Positions 44,176 through 54,628 of a stretch of DNA of 64,000 bases are shown here, one piece after another. Origin of the DNA: Synergistaceae bacterium (GTDB lineage: Bacteria > Synergistota > Synergistia > Synergistales > Aminobacteriaceae); NCBI GenBank assembly GCA_009783355.1, contig WRHH01000009.1:1-64000 (forward strand), written 5' to 3'. Positions within the stretch are counted from its first letter, which is position 1, and every line of letters begins with the position of its first letter. Position numbers and translations under genes: made by a program. The notes beneath the pieces were generated by a model, which was not told where the DNA came from, searched no databases, and saw nothing but the letters and a program-made list of their open reading frames with translations.

Positions 44176-44940
44176 ATGAAAAAGATATATCTTTATGGCA
44201 ATTGGAAGATGAACATGACATGCGGGGAGACAAAGGATTTCTTCGCGAAAATGTCCCGGGCGCTAGAAGACGAGTCAATTTCCGGGCATTTGGGAACAGA
44301 ACTTGAGATAGCGGTCTTCCCCGCCTATACTTCCATTGCGTCGGCGATGGCGGGTAAGGGGCGCGTTATTGTCGGCGCCCAGAACGTTTATTTCGAACAT
44401 AAAGGAGCTTTCACCGGTGAAGTTTCAATACCGATGCTTTCGGAGCTTGGCTGCACGCATGTGATAATAGGACACAGCGAGCGGCGCCAGATTTTCAAGG
44501 AAAGCAATGAGTTGCTCGCGAGCAAACTAAAAGCCGTTCTTGACGCCGGGCTCACTCCTGTTTTCTGTTATGGCGAAACGCTCGAAGAGCGGGAGTCCGG
44601 CGAGACGTTCAACGTATTCAGGGAGCAATTGACTCAAGGGTTAAGCAAGTTGTCAAAAGATGAGATAGAGAGGATAATATTTGCATACGAGCCGGTATGG
44701 GCAATAGGAACGGGGAAATCCGCCACGTCAGAGGAAGCTGAAGATGCATGTAAATATAGCAGAGAACTCATTTCCAAGCTTTCAAACGGCGCCGAACGTA
44801 TTGTTATTCTTTACGGAGGCAGTGTAAAACCTGACAATGCAAAAGAATTACTTTCAATGCCGGACATCAACGGAGCGCTAGTAGGCGGCGCCTCATTAAA
44901 AGCCGAGTCATTTCTGGATATTTACAAGGCGTATGTATAG
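44176..44940 (+). CDS. tpiA: Triosephosphate isomerase
   Basis: 254 residues. Catalytic residues are visible: Asn and Lys in YGNWKMN (residues 8-14), His in VIIGHSERR (about 95-103), Glu in AYEPVWAIGTGKSA (about 168-181), and the phosphate loop YGGSVKPDN. AGGGGCG stands before the ATG. It interconverts dihydroxyacetone phosphate and glyceraldehyde 3-phosphate. It shares the pgk transcript. The stop runs directly into a GTGGAGT heptamer array. Confidence 0.96.
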   Translation: MKKIYLYGNWKMNMTCGETKDFFAKMSRALEDESISGHLGTELEIAVFPAYTSIASAMAGKGRVIVGAQNVYFEHKGAFTGEVSIPMLSELGCTHVIIGHSERRQIFKESNELLASKLKAVLDAGLTPVFCYGETLEERESGETFNVFREQLTQGLSKLSKDEIERIIFAYEPVWAIGTGKSATSEEAEDACKYSRELISKLSNGAERIVILYGGSVKPDNAKELLSMPDINGALVGGASLKAESFLDIYKAYV

Positions 44941-45328
44941 TGTGGAGTGTGGAGTGTGAAGTGTGGAGCGCAATGTCATTAAGTTAAGCAAAAAATACAT
45001 AAGCGGCTTAATTCACACGTCTTTGCGAGCGGTTTCATCGCGAAGCAATCCAGAGTCTTTGTATTTAGTTTTTAAAGTTTCTACTGGATTACCATGAAAC
45101 TATAGTACCAAAGTACCAAAAACCACTGGATTGCCGCGCTGCAAAAAGACGCGGCTCGCAAAGACGTTAATTAGGCAAGTTTCGTTCACTGTGGCGAGTT
45201 TAACTCGTGACCATTGCTTCGTTGCAAAAAGACGCTGGCGTAAAGAGCGGCTTCGCCGAGGCGCAAAGACGTATGGACGCGCTATCAAATTTTATTGGAG
45301 ATGAATATTTATTAGTTTCTTTTCACTG
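44939..45328. repeat. Intergenic region: heptamers plus mosaic repeats shared with 20.4 kb
   Basis: TGTGGAG/TGTGAAG heptamers (44939-44970), the GCAATGTCATTAAGTTAAG module, then about 45085-45275, which in reverse complement matches 20444-20600 (ACCATGAAAC, TACCAAAAACCACTGGATTG, AAGAGCGGCTTCGCCGAGGCG). GCGAGC/GCGAAGCAATCC segments resemble an intergenic repeat seen in many bacteria (from memory). No gene. Confidence 0.65.
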
Positions 45329-46405
45329 ATGCCGTTTGGCGTCATCGGGATTGCTTTATATATATGTTATAAAGTATGGAAAACGTTCGGCGTAAAACCG
45401 GGAATTATATGGGCGTTGCTTTCCGGCCTAATTATTTTTTGGTGGGTAGCCGTTCCGAGGATATTTGAAATAAATACTCCCCGCGCGTTTTCTATTATTG
45501 GATATCTATTTTTGCCGTTCACTGTTTTTCTTTTCGTGCTCATAATAATTGCGTCATTGGTTAGTTTCACTCTTTGGTGTTTTTTGAGGGTGAAATTTGA
45601 CGAAAAAAACAAATTCCTATTCATGATCATAGTTGCTGCCGCGATGGTCTGTTACGGATATTACGAAGCGAAAGACGTCAGGACGCGGGAAATTTCCGTA
45701 CCCGCGGATAAACTGCCGGAGAACGTTCAGGCAATAAGGATAGTGCAAATATCAGACCTGCATATTGGGAGAGATTTTGACCCGGACAGATTGGTCAAGG
45801 TTATAAAGATAGTTGACGCGGCGGCGCCTGATTTGATTGTTCTAACGGGAGATATTGTCGATAGGGGAATGATGAGCGAAGATTACTATATAGAGAAGCT
45901 CTCTTCCATGAAAGCGCGCCTTGGCAGATTTGCTGTAACCGGTAACCATGAACTTTATTCGGGCGTAGACAGGGCAGTCGGGTTCATGCGAAGGGCGGGT
46001 TATATTGTATTGCGTTCGGAGTGGCGCGATATTGGGCCGTTAGTTATAGCGGGCGTTGATGATAAAGGAGGTTGGGTATTCAGTGAGCAATATGATGGCT
46101 ACGATCTTCTTTCGACTCTGCCGGAGGACGCGCGCCGAAAATTTGTCCTGTTTTTAAAGCACCGGCCTCAAGTTCACCCCGGTTCCATAGGTTTATTTGA
46201 CCTTCAGCTTTCGGGGCATACGCACGGCGGTCAGATTTGGCCATTGGTATATTTAACTAACCATTTGCATGGAATTAAGCAGGGGCTTTCGGTTTTTGAG
46301 GGCGGCGCATTATACGTGAGCAACGGAACCGGACATTGGGGACCTCCTATACGTTTTTTTACCCCTCCTGAGGTGACAATAATAAATGTCGTCAGAGCAC
46401 AATAG
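45329..46405 (+). CDS. Membrane-anchored calcineurin-type metallophosphoesterase
   Basis: 358 residues. Four hydrophobic helices in the first ~120 residues, then a YkuE-like phosphoesterase domain with the full metal set: QISDLHIGRDFD (about 147-158), LTGDIVDRG, VTGNHELYSG, LFLKHRP, and LSGHTHGGQIWPL. Probably acts on a lipid or cell-wall phosphate; substrate unknown. The ATG lacks a good ribosome site. GGAG followed by an out-of-frame ATG at 45301 leads only to a 4-codon frame, so translation may start elsewhere. The 3' end overlaps tilS by 20 bp. Confidence 0.85.
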   Translation: MPFGVIGIALYICYKVWKTFGVKPGIIWALLSGLIIFWWVAVPRIFEINTPRAFSIIGYLFLPFTVFLFVLIIIASLVSFTLWCFLRVKFDEKNKFLFMIIVAAAMVCYGYYEAKDVRTREISVPADKLPENVQAIRIVQISDLHIGRDFDPDRLVKVIKIVDAAAPDLIVLTGDIVDRGMMSEDYYIEKLSSMKARLGRFAVTGNHELYSGVDRAVGFMRRAGYIVLRSEWRDIGPLVIAGVDDKGGWVFSEQYDGYDLLSTLPEDARRKFVLFLKHRPQVHPGSIGLFDLQLSGHTHGGQIWPLVYLTNHLHGIKQGLSVFEGGALYVSNGTGHWGPPIRFFTPPEVTIINVVRAQ

Positions 46406-47369
46406 ACTTGACGGAATTAAATTTATAAAGGCTTTAGAGAGCTTTCAACTCCCGGACGACGGACGGGTCGTAGTTGCGGTGTCCGGCGGGGCTGACTCTG
46501 TAGCGTTGCTGTGGTTTTTCAAGTCTTTCTGGAGCGGAGAGATTATAGTTGCGCATGTCGAGCATGGGATACGCGGCTCTGATTCGCGCGAAGATGCTGA
46601 ATTCGTGGCTAAATTGGCTAGAGATTGGGGCGTTGAGTGCGTCATCGGACATTTCGACGTCCCCGCGCAAGCCGAAAAAGGAGAATCAATAGAGATGGCG
46701 GCGCGCCGCGTCAGGTATCGCTTTCTGGAGGATATGCATGTGAAGTATTCCGCATGTGGAGTGGCTTTAGGGCATAACCGCAACGATACGGCGGAGACGC
46801 TGCTTTTGAACATTTTTCGCGGTACGGGTTTGCGCGGGATGGCTGGAATACCAAGACAGAGGGGAGCGTTTTTTCGCCCGTTGCTTGGGTTTACAAGGGA
46901 CTCACTGCGTTCTGTACTTGCGAGAAATGGAATAGCGTGGCGCGAGGACGCTACTAACGATGAAAACTACTACCTGCGTAACAAGCTCCGAAACATCATC
47001 ATTCCACAAATTGAAGAGGCTGTGAATTCTCAGGTTGTGGAACACCTTGCGTCTTTATCGGAGGAGATGAGCTTCTGGAGAGAGAAAGAGGAACAAATTG
47101 GAAAGGATTTATTCAGTTCGCTTTGCCATGAAACACCAACTGGCGAAAAAACTTTCAGTATAAAAGAAATTCGTCGGCAGAGCGCGTCGGATATCGGGAT
47201 CCTGATGCGTGAAGCCGGTAGAATGTTAAATCTTAGAGCCCTAAGCAGACATAGGATTGAGGTTTTATCCGATCTTATCAGGCGTTCGGGGAAGTTCGCT
47301 TTCCAATGGGAAAAAAACGCGACAATTTACGCGGAAGATGGAGAGCTTGTGTTTGTAATAGAAAAATAG
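46386..47369 (+). CDS. tilS: tRNA(Ile)-lysidine synthetase
   Basis: 327 residues. TilS changes C34 of the CAU tRNA-Ile to lysidine. PP-loop VVAVSGGADSVALLWF (about 23-38), HVEHGIRGSDSREDAEFV, GHNRNDTAETLLLNIFRGTG, and FRPLLGF...AWREDATNDENYYLRNKLR match the core. The C-terminal domain is short, as in many minimal TilS. The ATG lies inside the phosphoesterase gene. The tilS-hpt-ftsH order is common in bacteria and supports the call. Confidence 0.9.
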   Translation: MSSEHNRLDGIKFIKALESFQLPDDGRVVVAVSGGADSVALLWFFKSFWSGEIIVAHVEHGIRGSDSREDAEFVAKLARDWGVECVIGHFDVPAQAEKGESIEMAARRVRYRFLEDMHVKYSACGVALGHNRNDTAETLLLNIFRGTGLRGMAGIPRQRGAFFRPLLGFTRDSLRSVLARNGIAWREDATNDENYYLRNKLRNIIIPQIEEAVNSQVVEHLASLSEEMSFWREKEEQIGKDLFSSLCHETPTGEKTFSIKEIRRQSASDIGILMREAGRMLNLRALSRHRIEVLSDLIRRSGKFAFQWEKNATIYAEDGELVFVIEK

Positions 47370-47439
47370 TGTAGAATATATGTCCTGTGGGCAAATATAT
47401 ATTTGATTTTTTTGACTGCTGAGCAGGAGTGAATAATGG

Positions 47440-47985
47440 ATGAACTACAAGATAGGAGACATCCTTTTTACGAGAGAACAAATATCGACTCGCGTCATTG
47501 AGCTATCTCAAGAGATCAGAAAAGATTTTATAGAATTTCATACGGGACAAGAACTTCTTATGGTGGGTATATTGAAAGGGTCTGCGATTTTTATTGCTGA
47601 CCTTGTTCGCGCACTTGGTCAAGACATTGACGTACGTTTAGATTTTATGGTTATTTCGTCTTACGGAAGCGATACAAAGTCAAGCGGCGTCGTTCGCATA
47701 ATAAAGGATTTGGACGCATATATAGAAAATAAGAATGTGATAATAGTTGAGGATATAATTGACACGGGATTAACTATGTCTTACCTGCTGAGCATTCTTC
47801 AAAGACGCGCTCCGTCAAGCCTTAAGGTTTGTTCATTGCTAAACAAGGAAGAACGGCGCAAAGTTCCGGTATTTGTTGATTATTGCGGTTTTGAAATTCC
47901 GGATAAGTTTGTTGTTGGATATGGGCTAGACTATTCAGGGAAGTGGAGGCATCTTCCTGATATATGTGTAGCTGAACCAGTCTAG
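47440..47985 (+). CDS. hpt: Hypoxanthine phosphoribosyltransferase
   Basis: 181 residues. Purine salvage: hypoxanthine or guanine plus PRPP. The PRPP-binding loop is NVIIVEDIIDTGLTMSYL (about 99-116); VGILKGSAIFIADL and DFMVISSYGS give the pyrophosphate and active-site loops. GAGCAGGAG lies upstream. It sits between tilS and ftsH. Confidence 0.93.
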   Translation: MNYKIGDILFTREQISTRVIELSQEIRKDFIEFHTGQELLMVGILKGSAIFIADLVRALGQDIDVRLDFMVISSYGSDTKSSGVVRIIKDLDAYIENKNVIIVEDIIDTGLTMSYLLSILQRRAPSSLKVCSLLNKEERRKVPVFVDYCGFEIPDKFVVGYGLDYSGKWRHLPDICVAEPV

Positions 47986-48009
47986 AATAGAAAAGGCGGT
48001 GTTTTATTT

Positions 48010-49953
48010 TTGGGACGCATGGTTAAGAATTTAGGTTTGTATCTGATAGTGATTATTATAATGGTTCACGTTATTAATAATCTCATGAATCCAACGACTT
48101 TACAGCAAGAATCTCAGAAGTTGTCATACAGTGATTTTATTGGCTCGCTTGAGGCTGGCAGAGTTGAAACTGCAATGATTCAAGAGGATGTCGTCAAAGG
48201 TAAACTGGTAGGCGGGAAGCAATATTCTGTATACGTAGTGGATCCGGGCAATATAGCCGAGCTCGCTGCGAAAAAGGGTGTTGTTGTGGAAATTGAACCG
48301 CCTGAAAAGACTTCATGGTGGGTATCCGTTCTTTCATCATTGTTCCCTACTCTTTTAATAATAGGTATTTGGTTATTTTTTATTTACAACATGCAGGGAG
48401 GCGGAGGACGCGTGATGTCCTTCGGGAAGAGTAAGGCGAAATTATTTCTTGATAATCGCCCAAAAGTTACGTTTAAAGACGTGGCAGGTTGCGACGAAGC
48501 CAAAGAAGAATTACAGGAGGTAATTCTATTTCTTAGAGATCCGACCAAATTCCAATCGCTCGGGGCAAAAGTTCCAAGAGGCGTGTTAATGCTCGGCCCG
48601 CCCGGCACCGGAAAAACCCTTCTTGCACGCGCGGCGGCGGGAGAAGCCGATGTCCCGTTTTTCAGCGTGAGCGGCTCCGACTTCGTTGAAATGTTTGTGG
48701 GAGTAGGCGCCTCTAGAGTAAGGGACCTTTTTGAACAGGCAAGAAAGTATCAATCCTGTTTAATATTTATTGATGAAATGGATGCTGTCGGACGTCAGCG
48801 AGGCGCCGGGCTTGGCGGAGGCCATGACGAGCGCGAGCAGACATTGAATCAGCTGCTTGTCGAGCTTGATGGTTTTGATGATACGACGGGAATAATATTA
48901 ATAGCGGCGACGAACAGGCCGGATATTCTTGACCCCGCACTGTTGCGTCCCGGGCGTTTTGACAGACAGATAGTGGTTGACAGACCTGATGTAAAGGGGC
49001 GTGAGGAGATACTCAAAGTTCATGCCCAAGGTAAAAAAATCTGTACTGACGTTGACCTTGATGTAATAGCGCGCAGGACTCCCGGGTTGGTTGGAGCTGA
49101 TCTTGCGAACCTTATAAACGAGGCGGCGCTTTTAGCCACAAGGCGCGGATGTCCGTGTATCGCGATGGAGGATTTTGAAGAGGGTATTGACCGGGTTATT
49201 GCGGGGCCTGAGAGAAAAAGCAGGCTCATAAGCGATAAGGAAAAAAGAATCATAGCGTTTCACGAAGTTGGGCATTCCCTCGTGGCAAAACACCTCCCGG
49301 ATAGCGATCCCGTGCATAAGATTTCGATAATACCGAGAGGACATGCTGCGCTTGGATACACTTTGCAATTGCCTGAGGAAGATAGATTCTTGATGTCAAA
49401 AAAAGATATGCTTGGAAGAATCAGTATACTTCTTGCAGGACGGGCGGCTGAGGAGATAATCTTCGGAGATGTGACGAGCGGCGCCGCAAATGACCTTGAC
49501 CGGGCTTCCCGGACGGCGCGTCAAATGGTAATGGAGCTTGGAATGAGCGAACGTCTTGGATTGGTGAAACATGGGCGCAAGCATGAAGAAGTATTCTTAG
49601 GCAGGGACATAGCGGCTGAGGACAGAAATTACAGCGATGAAGTGGCGCGCGCCATAGATCAGGAAGTAAAGGAAATAATTGACGGCTGCCACGAAAAAGC
49701 GCTTGAAATATTGAGGAATAATGAAGAAATGCTTCGCCGCATAGCTGATGTTTTACTTCTGCGCGAAGTGCTTGATGGAACGGAATTTCAAAAACTTGTC
49801 GACGGAGAAGAACTTCCGCCGAAAGAAGAAAAAGTAACCGAACCGGTAATTGAAGCAGAGCCTGAAGCAGTACCTGAAGCAGTACCTGAAGCAGTACCTG
49901 AAGCAGTAATTGAAGCAGAACCTGTAACTGAGCCTGTAGCTGAAGAACAATGA
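48010..49953 (+). CDS. ftsH: ATP-dependent zinc metalloprotease FtsH
   Basis: 647 residues from a TTG at 48010 (GGCGGTG 8 nt upstream; the ATG at 48019 is 17 nt away). Two membrane helices (about 6-23 and 101-123) flank a periplasmic loop. AAA domain: [47 protein letters not shown]. The zinc site is HEVGH (consensus HEAGH). It degrades membrane and regulatory proteins as a hexamer. The C-terminal tail is a low-complexity Glu/Val/Pro/Ala run from 12-bp repeats (49861-49905). Confidence 0.96.
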   Translation: MGRMVKNLGLYLIVIIIMVHVINNLMNPTTLQQESQKLSYSDFIGSLEAGRVETAMIQEDVVKGKLVGGKQYSVYVVDPGNIAELAAKKGVVVEIEPPEKTSWWVSVLSSLFPTLLIIGIWLFFIYNMQGGGGRVMSFGKSKAKLFLDNRPKVTFKDVAGCDEAKEELQEVILFLRDPTKFQSLGAKVPRGVLMLGPPGTGKTLLARAAAGEADVPFFSVSGSDFVEMFVGVGASRVRDLFEQARKYQSCLIFIDEMDAVGRQRGAGLGGGHDEREQTLNQLLVELDGFDDTTGIILIAATNRPDILDPALLRPGRFDRQIVVDRPDVKGREEILKVHAQGKKICTDVDLDVIARRTPGLVGADLANLINEAALLATRRGCPCIAMEDFEEGIDRVIAGPERKSRLISDKEKRIIAFHEVGHSLVAKHLPDSDPVHKISIIPRGHAALGYTLQLPEEDRFLMSKKDMLGRISILLAGRAAEEIIFGDVTSGAANDLDRASRTARQMVMELGMSERLGLVKHGRKHEEVFLGRDIAAEDRNYSDEVARAIDQEVKEIIDGCHEKALEILRNNEEMLRRIADVLLLREVLDGTEFQKLVDGEELPPKEEKVTEPVIEAEPEAVPEAVPEAVPEAVIEAEPVTEPVAEEQ

Positions 49954-49954
49954 T

Positions 49955-50080
49955 CAATGCATAATGCACAATGTTCAATGAAAAGACTTAGACTAAGACT
50001 AAACAAAACAGAAGACTCTGGATTGCTTCGTCGCTACGCTCCTCGCAAAGACAATCTTTTATTTTTCATTGAACATTGAT
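49955..50080. repeat. TTCAATG-type heptamers and a CTGGATTGCTTCG module
   Basis: ACAATGTTCAATGAAAAG (about 49967-49984), then a GCAATCC/CTCGCAAAGAC module (about 50010-50053), then TTTCATTGAACATTG (50065-50079). Confidence 0.55.
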
Positions 50081-50095
50081 TAAGGAGTGTTATTT

Positions 50096-51853
50096 GTGAC
50101 AAAAAAACTATTTATATCTATATTGTTGTTATTATTATGCGCATTCTCCGCATTTGCGCATAACAACGAATATGTCGAAGGAGAAGTAATTGTAGTAATA
50201 GATGATTCGTACAGTTCCGCCAAAAGCGCTTTGGCTTTTAGCGCTTATTCTGAAGAGTTGAATTCTATGGCTCTATCTTTTGCGGAATCAGTTGGCCTTG
50301 TCTCATTGGGGACTTTTCCCGAAATATCAAGGGTATCCGGCGGCAACATGGTTCATCTAAAATCAGAGACTAAAAGTACTGAGGAATTATTGCAGGAACT
50401 TATTGATAATCCAAATGTGAAAAGCATCCAGCCCAATTATATAAGACGTCCGTTTATCGCTTCAAAAGCTATGGTTGGAGACCGCGAGTTTTCTGATAGC
50501 TCGGAGAATGCTATATACCCTAATGATCCCTTATTTGAAGAGCTCTGGGGAATGATGAATATTGGAATGCCGCAAGTTTGGGAATACAATACAGGCAGCG
50601 ACAATGTATGCGTTGCAGTGATAGACACTGGAATAGATTACAACCATGAGGATTTAAGGGACAATATGGCAAGGGATTCTCTCGGGAATTACGGAAGGCG
50701 GTTTACACTTGGAACTCAAAGCGATAACCCAATGGATACTTTTTGGCATGGAACCCATGTGGCGGGAATAATAGGGGCAGTCGGAAACAACGGCGTGGGC
50801 GTTGCAGGCGTTAACTGGAGAGTAAAACTGCTTGCAGTGAACGTTATGCCGAGGGGAGACGCTATAGATACGGACATTATTGCGGGCATAAGTTACGTTC
50901 TTGCAGAAAAAAAGGCGGGACTAAATATCCGGGTTGCAAACATGTCTTTTGGAGGCTGGTCCATTCCAGGGCAGCATCCAGAATATTTACCACTCGGAAG
51001 GGCGATAAAATCGTTGAGCGATGCCGGTATATTATGCGTTATGGCTGTCAGCAACGAGGGGCAGAATATAAGTAATCCAGTCGGAATTTTCGCTGGGAAA
51101 TTAGTATATCCAGCGTGTTTCAAGTTCGCAAATACCATTTCAGTAGGTTCAATAAACTCTCTCGACGGTAGAACCTCAAATTCAGATTACAGCAGCGCAT
51201 GGGTTAATATAGCGGCGCCCGGCGAGAAGATCTACAGTACGATATTAAATAACAGGTATGGAACAAGCGCGGGCACTTCGATGTCTGCGCCGCATGTGGC
51301 AGGCGCAGCCGCGATTCTATGCGCGGCCTATCCAAATGAAACAGCTGGTGAAATAAAAGAACGTCTACTAAGGGGCGCCAGAAGCGTAGAGAGCAATCAA
51401 TCTTTTTGGGAAAGCGGACTTCTTGATGTTGCAAGAGCTTACGGAGTTGAATCGGAGTCTGAACAGGATGCGCTCCTGGAATCCGTGAGTATAACAGGAG
51501 AAAATAGTGTTTTTGTCGGCGACATTTCCGGCTTAAGCCATACAAAATTCCCTTTAAATACAAACGGGTATTTCGAGTATTTGTGGGAATCCAGCGATGA
51601 ATCAATTGCTCTGATAGAAGGAGCAAATAACCCGTCGGCAGAGATAAAAGGAATTTCAAACGGTTCTGTTACAATAACTCTTTCGGTGACACAAACTCTG
51701 CAGAATGGAACAAAAACAACGAAAAGCGATTCGGTCGATATTTCAGTGAATAAAAGATCCTCCTCAGGCTCGTCGTGGGGATGTAATTCAGGATTATTTA
51801 CAATAGCTTTATTGCTTGTGTTGTCTTTTTTAAAACGCGTAACCGGGAATTAA
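50096..51853 (+). CDS. Secreted subtilisin-like serine protease with Synerg-CTERM tail
   Basis: 585 residues from a GTG at 50096 (AAGGAG 8 nt before; the GTG at 50087 overlaps that site). Signal peptide to about 20, an I9-like propeptide (EYVEGEVIVVIDD...NPNVKSIQPNY), then an S8 domain with catalytic Asp in VAVIDTGIDYNHED, His in WHGTHVAGIIGAVG and Ser in GTSMSAPHVAGAAA. After it a ~100-residue BIG2-like domain (WESSDESIALIEG), then SSGSSWGCNSG, a hydrophobic helix and a basic end. Triad intact, so likely an active surface protease that could feed peptides to an amino-acid fermenter. Confidence 0.88.
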   Translation: MTKKLFISILLLLLCAFSAFAHNNEYVEGEVIVVIDDSYSSAKSALAFSAYSEELNSMALSFAESVGLVSLGTFPEISRVSGGNMVHLKSETKSTEELLQELIDNPNVKSIQPNYIRRPFIASKAMVGDREFSDSSENAIYPNDPLFEELWGMMNIGMPQVWEYNTGSDNVCVAVIDTGIDYNHEDLRDNMARDSLGNYGRRFTLGTQSDNPMDTFWHGTHVAGIIGAVGNNGVGVAGVNWRVKLLAVNVMPRGDAIDTDIIAGISYVLAEKKAGLNIRVANMSFGGWSIPGQHPEYLPLGRAIKSLSDAGILCVMAVSNEGQNISNPVGIFAGKLVYPACFKFANTISVGSINSLDGRTSNSDYSSAWVNIAAPGEKIYSTILNNRYGTSAGTSMSAPHVAGAAAILCAAYPNETAGEIKERLLRGARSVESNQSFWESGLLDVARAYGVESESEQDALLESVSITGENSVFVGDISGLSHTKFPLNTNGYFEYLWESSDESIALIEGANNPSAEIKGISNGSVTITLSVTQTLQNGTKTTKSDSVDISVNKRSSSGSSWGCNSGLFTIALLLVLSFLKRVTGN

Positions 51854-52207
51854 TGCTTGTATTTCGCGATACGGAGTTTGTAGAGCAGATAGGATCGGGA
51901 ATGAGCCGTATTATAAAAGTATATGACAGTTGTAGTGCTCCCTTTTGAAGAAGCGTTATCTTGCCAAATGACGTAATAAATGGCAAGTTAATTGGCAAGA
52001 TAACAGACCAGTCAAGAACAACCCAAACAGGACGCCCAAGCCTCGCAAAGCGCAGGCAACGGGCGTCTCCAAATATTTTAACCGAAGTTTGAATTCTTTA
52101 ATATATTAACAATTAACATTGTAGCTATTATAATAATAGTATTTTGTCATGCGTACAACAACATGTTATTCAGCTAATTTAGACTAATTTCAGGAGGCTT
52201 TGTATTA
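51854..52207. other. Intergenic region with a large hairpin and a GGACGCCC module
   Basis: A perfect 13-bp inverted repeat GTTATCTTGCCAA / TTGGCAAGATAAC (51955-51967, 51992-52004) with an extra TGGCAAG in the loop. At about 52022-52080 is a nested hairpin (GGACGCCC ... CCTCG ... GCGCAGG ... GGGCGTC) repeated at 54559-54617. No gene. Confidence 0.6.
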
Positions 52208-54538
52208 ATGAAAAGTAATGGAAGAAAAATGGCGGTCACTACGACACTGACACTGATAATTGGTTTTTTCCTTGTTTTCAGTGTTGATGCGGCTGTTGTC
52301 ACAGCTACAATTGTAAACGATCTGGAGGGCGAGGAGATAACAGCTATTGCGGCTGGCGGCGCTCACACATTGGCGCTGAAAAGCGACGGCAGCCTGTGGG
52401 CATGGGGAGAAAATAGTCATGGGCAGCTAGGTGACAGCACGAACGAAAACCGCAACGCGCCTGTCCGCGTTGGAAAAGCGAATGACTGGGCTTCGGTTAC
52501 GGCTGGCGGCGCTCACACAACAGCGCTAAAAAACGACGGCAGCCTGTGGGCGTGGGGAAATAATAGTTGTGGGCAGCTTGGCGAAGGCATGAACACAGGC
52601 CGCAACACGCCTGTCCGTGTGGGGACAGCGAATGACTGGGCGGTGGTTACAGCTGGAGGCATTCACACATTGGCGCTAAAAAGCGACGGTAGCCTTTGGG
52701 CGTGGGGAGAAAATATTTACGGACAACTGGGCGACGGCTCGAACACGGAACGCAACGCGCCTGTCCGTGTAGGGACAGCGAATGACTGGGCGGCGGTTAC
52801 GGCTGGAGGCGTTCATACATTGGCGCTAAAAAGCGACGGCAGCCTCTGGGCATGGGGCAACAATTATTCCGGGCAACTGGGCGACGGTACAAACACTGTC
52901 CGCAATGCGCCTGCTCGTGTAGGAACAGCGAACGACTGGGCGGCAGTTGCGGCGGGAGGCGATCACACATTAGCGCTGAAAAGTGATGGCAGCCTCTGGA
53001 CGTGGGGTTTCAATTATTCCGGGCAACTGGGCGACGGTACGAACACGGAACGCAATGCGCCTGTCCGTGTGGGGACAGAAAACGACTGGGCGGCAGTTGC
53101 GGCGGGAGGTTACCACACATTGGCGCTGAAAAGCGACGGCAGCCTTTGGGCTTGGGGTTTCAATTATTACGAGCTGGGCGACGGTAAAAGCACGAAATGC
53201 AATGCGCCTGTCCGTGTGGGGACAGCGAATGACTGGGCATCAATCGGGGCGGGTTATGAGCACACAGTGGCAATGAAAACTGACGGCAGTCTCTGGGCGT
53301 GGGGAGCGAATTTTTATGGACAGGTTGGTGACGGGAATACTTCCCGCAACATTCCGCTATGTGTAGGGACAGCGAATGACTGGGTGTCAATCGGGGCGGG
53401 TTTAGAGCACACAGTGGCAATGAAAACTGACGGCAGTCTGTGGGCGTGGGGAAGTAATTCATATGGTCAGTTTGGCGACGGATCGTACACAACTCGTAAC
53501 ATACCTGTTTATATAGGGACAGCGAATGAGTGGGCAGCGGTCACGGCGGGCGATTATCATAACCTAGCCATAAAAACGGACGGCAGCCTATGGGCATGGG
53601 GAGTTAACTGGTCTGGGCAGCTGGGCGATGGCACGAACACAAACCGCGACGCGCCTATCCGTGTGGGGACAGCAAACGACTGGGCATTGATTGTGGCGAG
53701 TCATTCTAATACTGTTGCCCTAAAAACTGACGGCAGCCTCTGGGCGTGGGGAGATAATGATTTCGGGCAGCTGGGCGATGGCTCGAACACGGAACGCAAT
53801 GCGCCTGTTCGTATAGGGACATCAAATGACTGGGAAGCAGTTGCAACGGGCGGCCCTCGCACAATAGCTTTAAAAACGGATGGCAGCTTATGGGCATGGG
53901 GATATAATAATGACGGGCAGCTGGGTGACGGCACGAGCACGGACCGCAACGCGCCCGTCCGGGTAGGGACAGCGAATGACTGGGCGGCGGTTGCTACGGG
54001 TGTACATCATAACATAGCCATAAAAACGGACGGTAGCCTGTGGGCGTGGGGATCGAATAATCACGGGCAGCTTGGTGATGGCACGAACATGGATCGTAAA
54101 GCGCCTGTCCGGGTAGGGACAGCGAATGACTGGGCAGCGGTCACGGCAGGCGATATTCATACCATAGCCCTAAAAACGGACGGAAGCCTGTGGGCGTGGG
54201 GAAATAATATCGACAGTCAGCTGGGCGACGGCACGAACATGGAGCGCAACGCGCCTGTCCGGGTAGGGACAGCGAATGACTGGGTGAAAGCAGCGGCAGG
54301 CGGTTATCATAACGTAGCCTTAAAAACGGACGGCAGCCTGTGGGCTTGGGGAATTAATAACAGCGGGCAGCTTGGTGACGGCACAGGTCCGTTGCATGTT
54401 TCACCTTTTAGAATTACACTTCCGAAGAGCAGCGTGGACGCCGCTAAATCATCAAGCGGCGGAGGGTGCAACGCGGGCTATGTATTTACAGCATTCATGC
54501 TTTCTCTGCTTCCGTTATTACTCAAAAACAGGAAGTAA
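52208..54538 (+). CDS. Secreted RCC1-repeat (beta-propeller-like) protein with Synerg-CTERM tail
   Basis: 776 residues. A signal peptide (to about 30) is followed by 14 RCC1-like units of about 47 residues, each with GSLWAWG-x-N-x-x-GQLGDG, [14 protein letters not shown] and AGG-x-HT-x-ALK. They would fold as two seven-bladed propellers. The tail SSGGGCNAG, hydrophobic helix and KNRK are a clear Synerg-CTERM. The DNA repeats are near identical and could recombine. Probably a surface-exposed binding protein; the ligand is unknown. GGAGG lies before the ATG. Confidence 0.86.
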   Translation: MKSNGRKMAVTTTLTLIIGFFLVFSVDAAVVTATIVNDLEGEEITAIAAGGAHTLALKSDGSLWAWGENSHGQLGDSTNENRNAPVRVGKANDWASVTAGGAHTTALKNDGSLWAWGNNSCGQLGEGMNTGRNTPVRVGTANDWAVVTAGGIHTLALKSDGSLWAWGENIYGQLGDGSNTERNAPVRVGTANDWAAVTAGGVHTLALKSDGSLWAWGNNYSGQLGDGTNTVRNAPARVGTANDWAAVAAGGDHTLALKSDGSLWTWGFNYSGQLGDGTNTERNAPVRVGTENDWAAVAAGGYHTLALKSDGSLWAWGFNYYELGDGKSTKCNAPVRVGTANDWASIGAGYEHTVAMKTDGSLWAWGANFYGQVGDGNTSRNIPLCVGTANDWVSIGAGLEHTVAMKTDGSLWAWGSNSYGQFGDGSYTTRNIPVYIGTANEWAAVTAGDYHNLAIKTDGSLWAWGVNWSGQLGDGTNTNRDAPIRVGTANDWALIVASHSNTVALKTDGSLWAWGDNDFGQLGDGSNTERNAPVRIGTSNDWEAVATGGPRTIALKTDGSLWAWGYNNDGQLGDGTSTDRNAPVRVGTANDWAAVATGVHHNIAIKTDGSLWAWGSNNHGQLGDGTNMDRKAPVRVGTANDWAAVTAGDIHTIALKTDGSLWAWGNNIDSQLGDGTNMERNAPVRVGTANDWVKAAAGGYHNVALKTDGSLWAWGINNSGQLGDGTGPLHVSPFRITLPKSSVDAAKSSSGGGCNAGYVFTAFMLSLLPLLLKNRK

Positions 54539-54558
54539 CGCGACGGCGTCACAATACA

Positions 54559-54617
54559 CAAACCTAAACGGGACGCCCAAACCTGCCAAGCGCAGGCAAC
54601 GGGCGTCCCCATATATT
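54559..54617. terminator. Nested hairpin, second copy of the GGGACGCCC module
   Basis: GGGACGCCC (54570-54578) pairs with GGGCGTCCC (54601-54609); inside, CCTGC pairs with GCAGG. It lies between the convergent RCC1 and hutI genes and may serve as a two-way terminator. The first copy is at 52022-52080. Confidence 0.5.
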
Positions 54618-54628
54618 TGCAATTATCT

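Noticed and set aside
51955-52004. Integron attC site
   Set aside because: Ends are the wrong way round for the RYYYAAC / GTTRRRY arms and no integrase or cassette array is seen.
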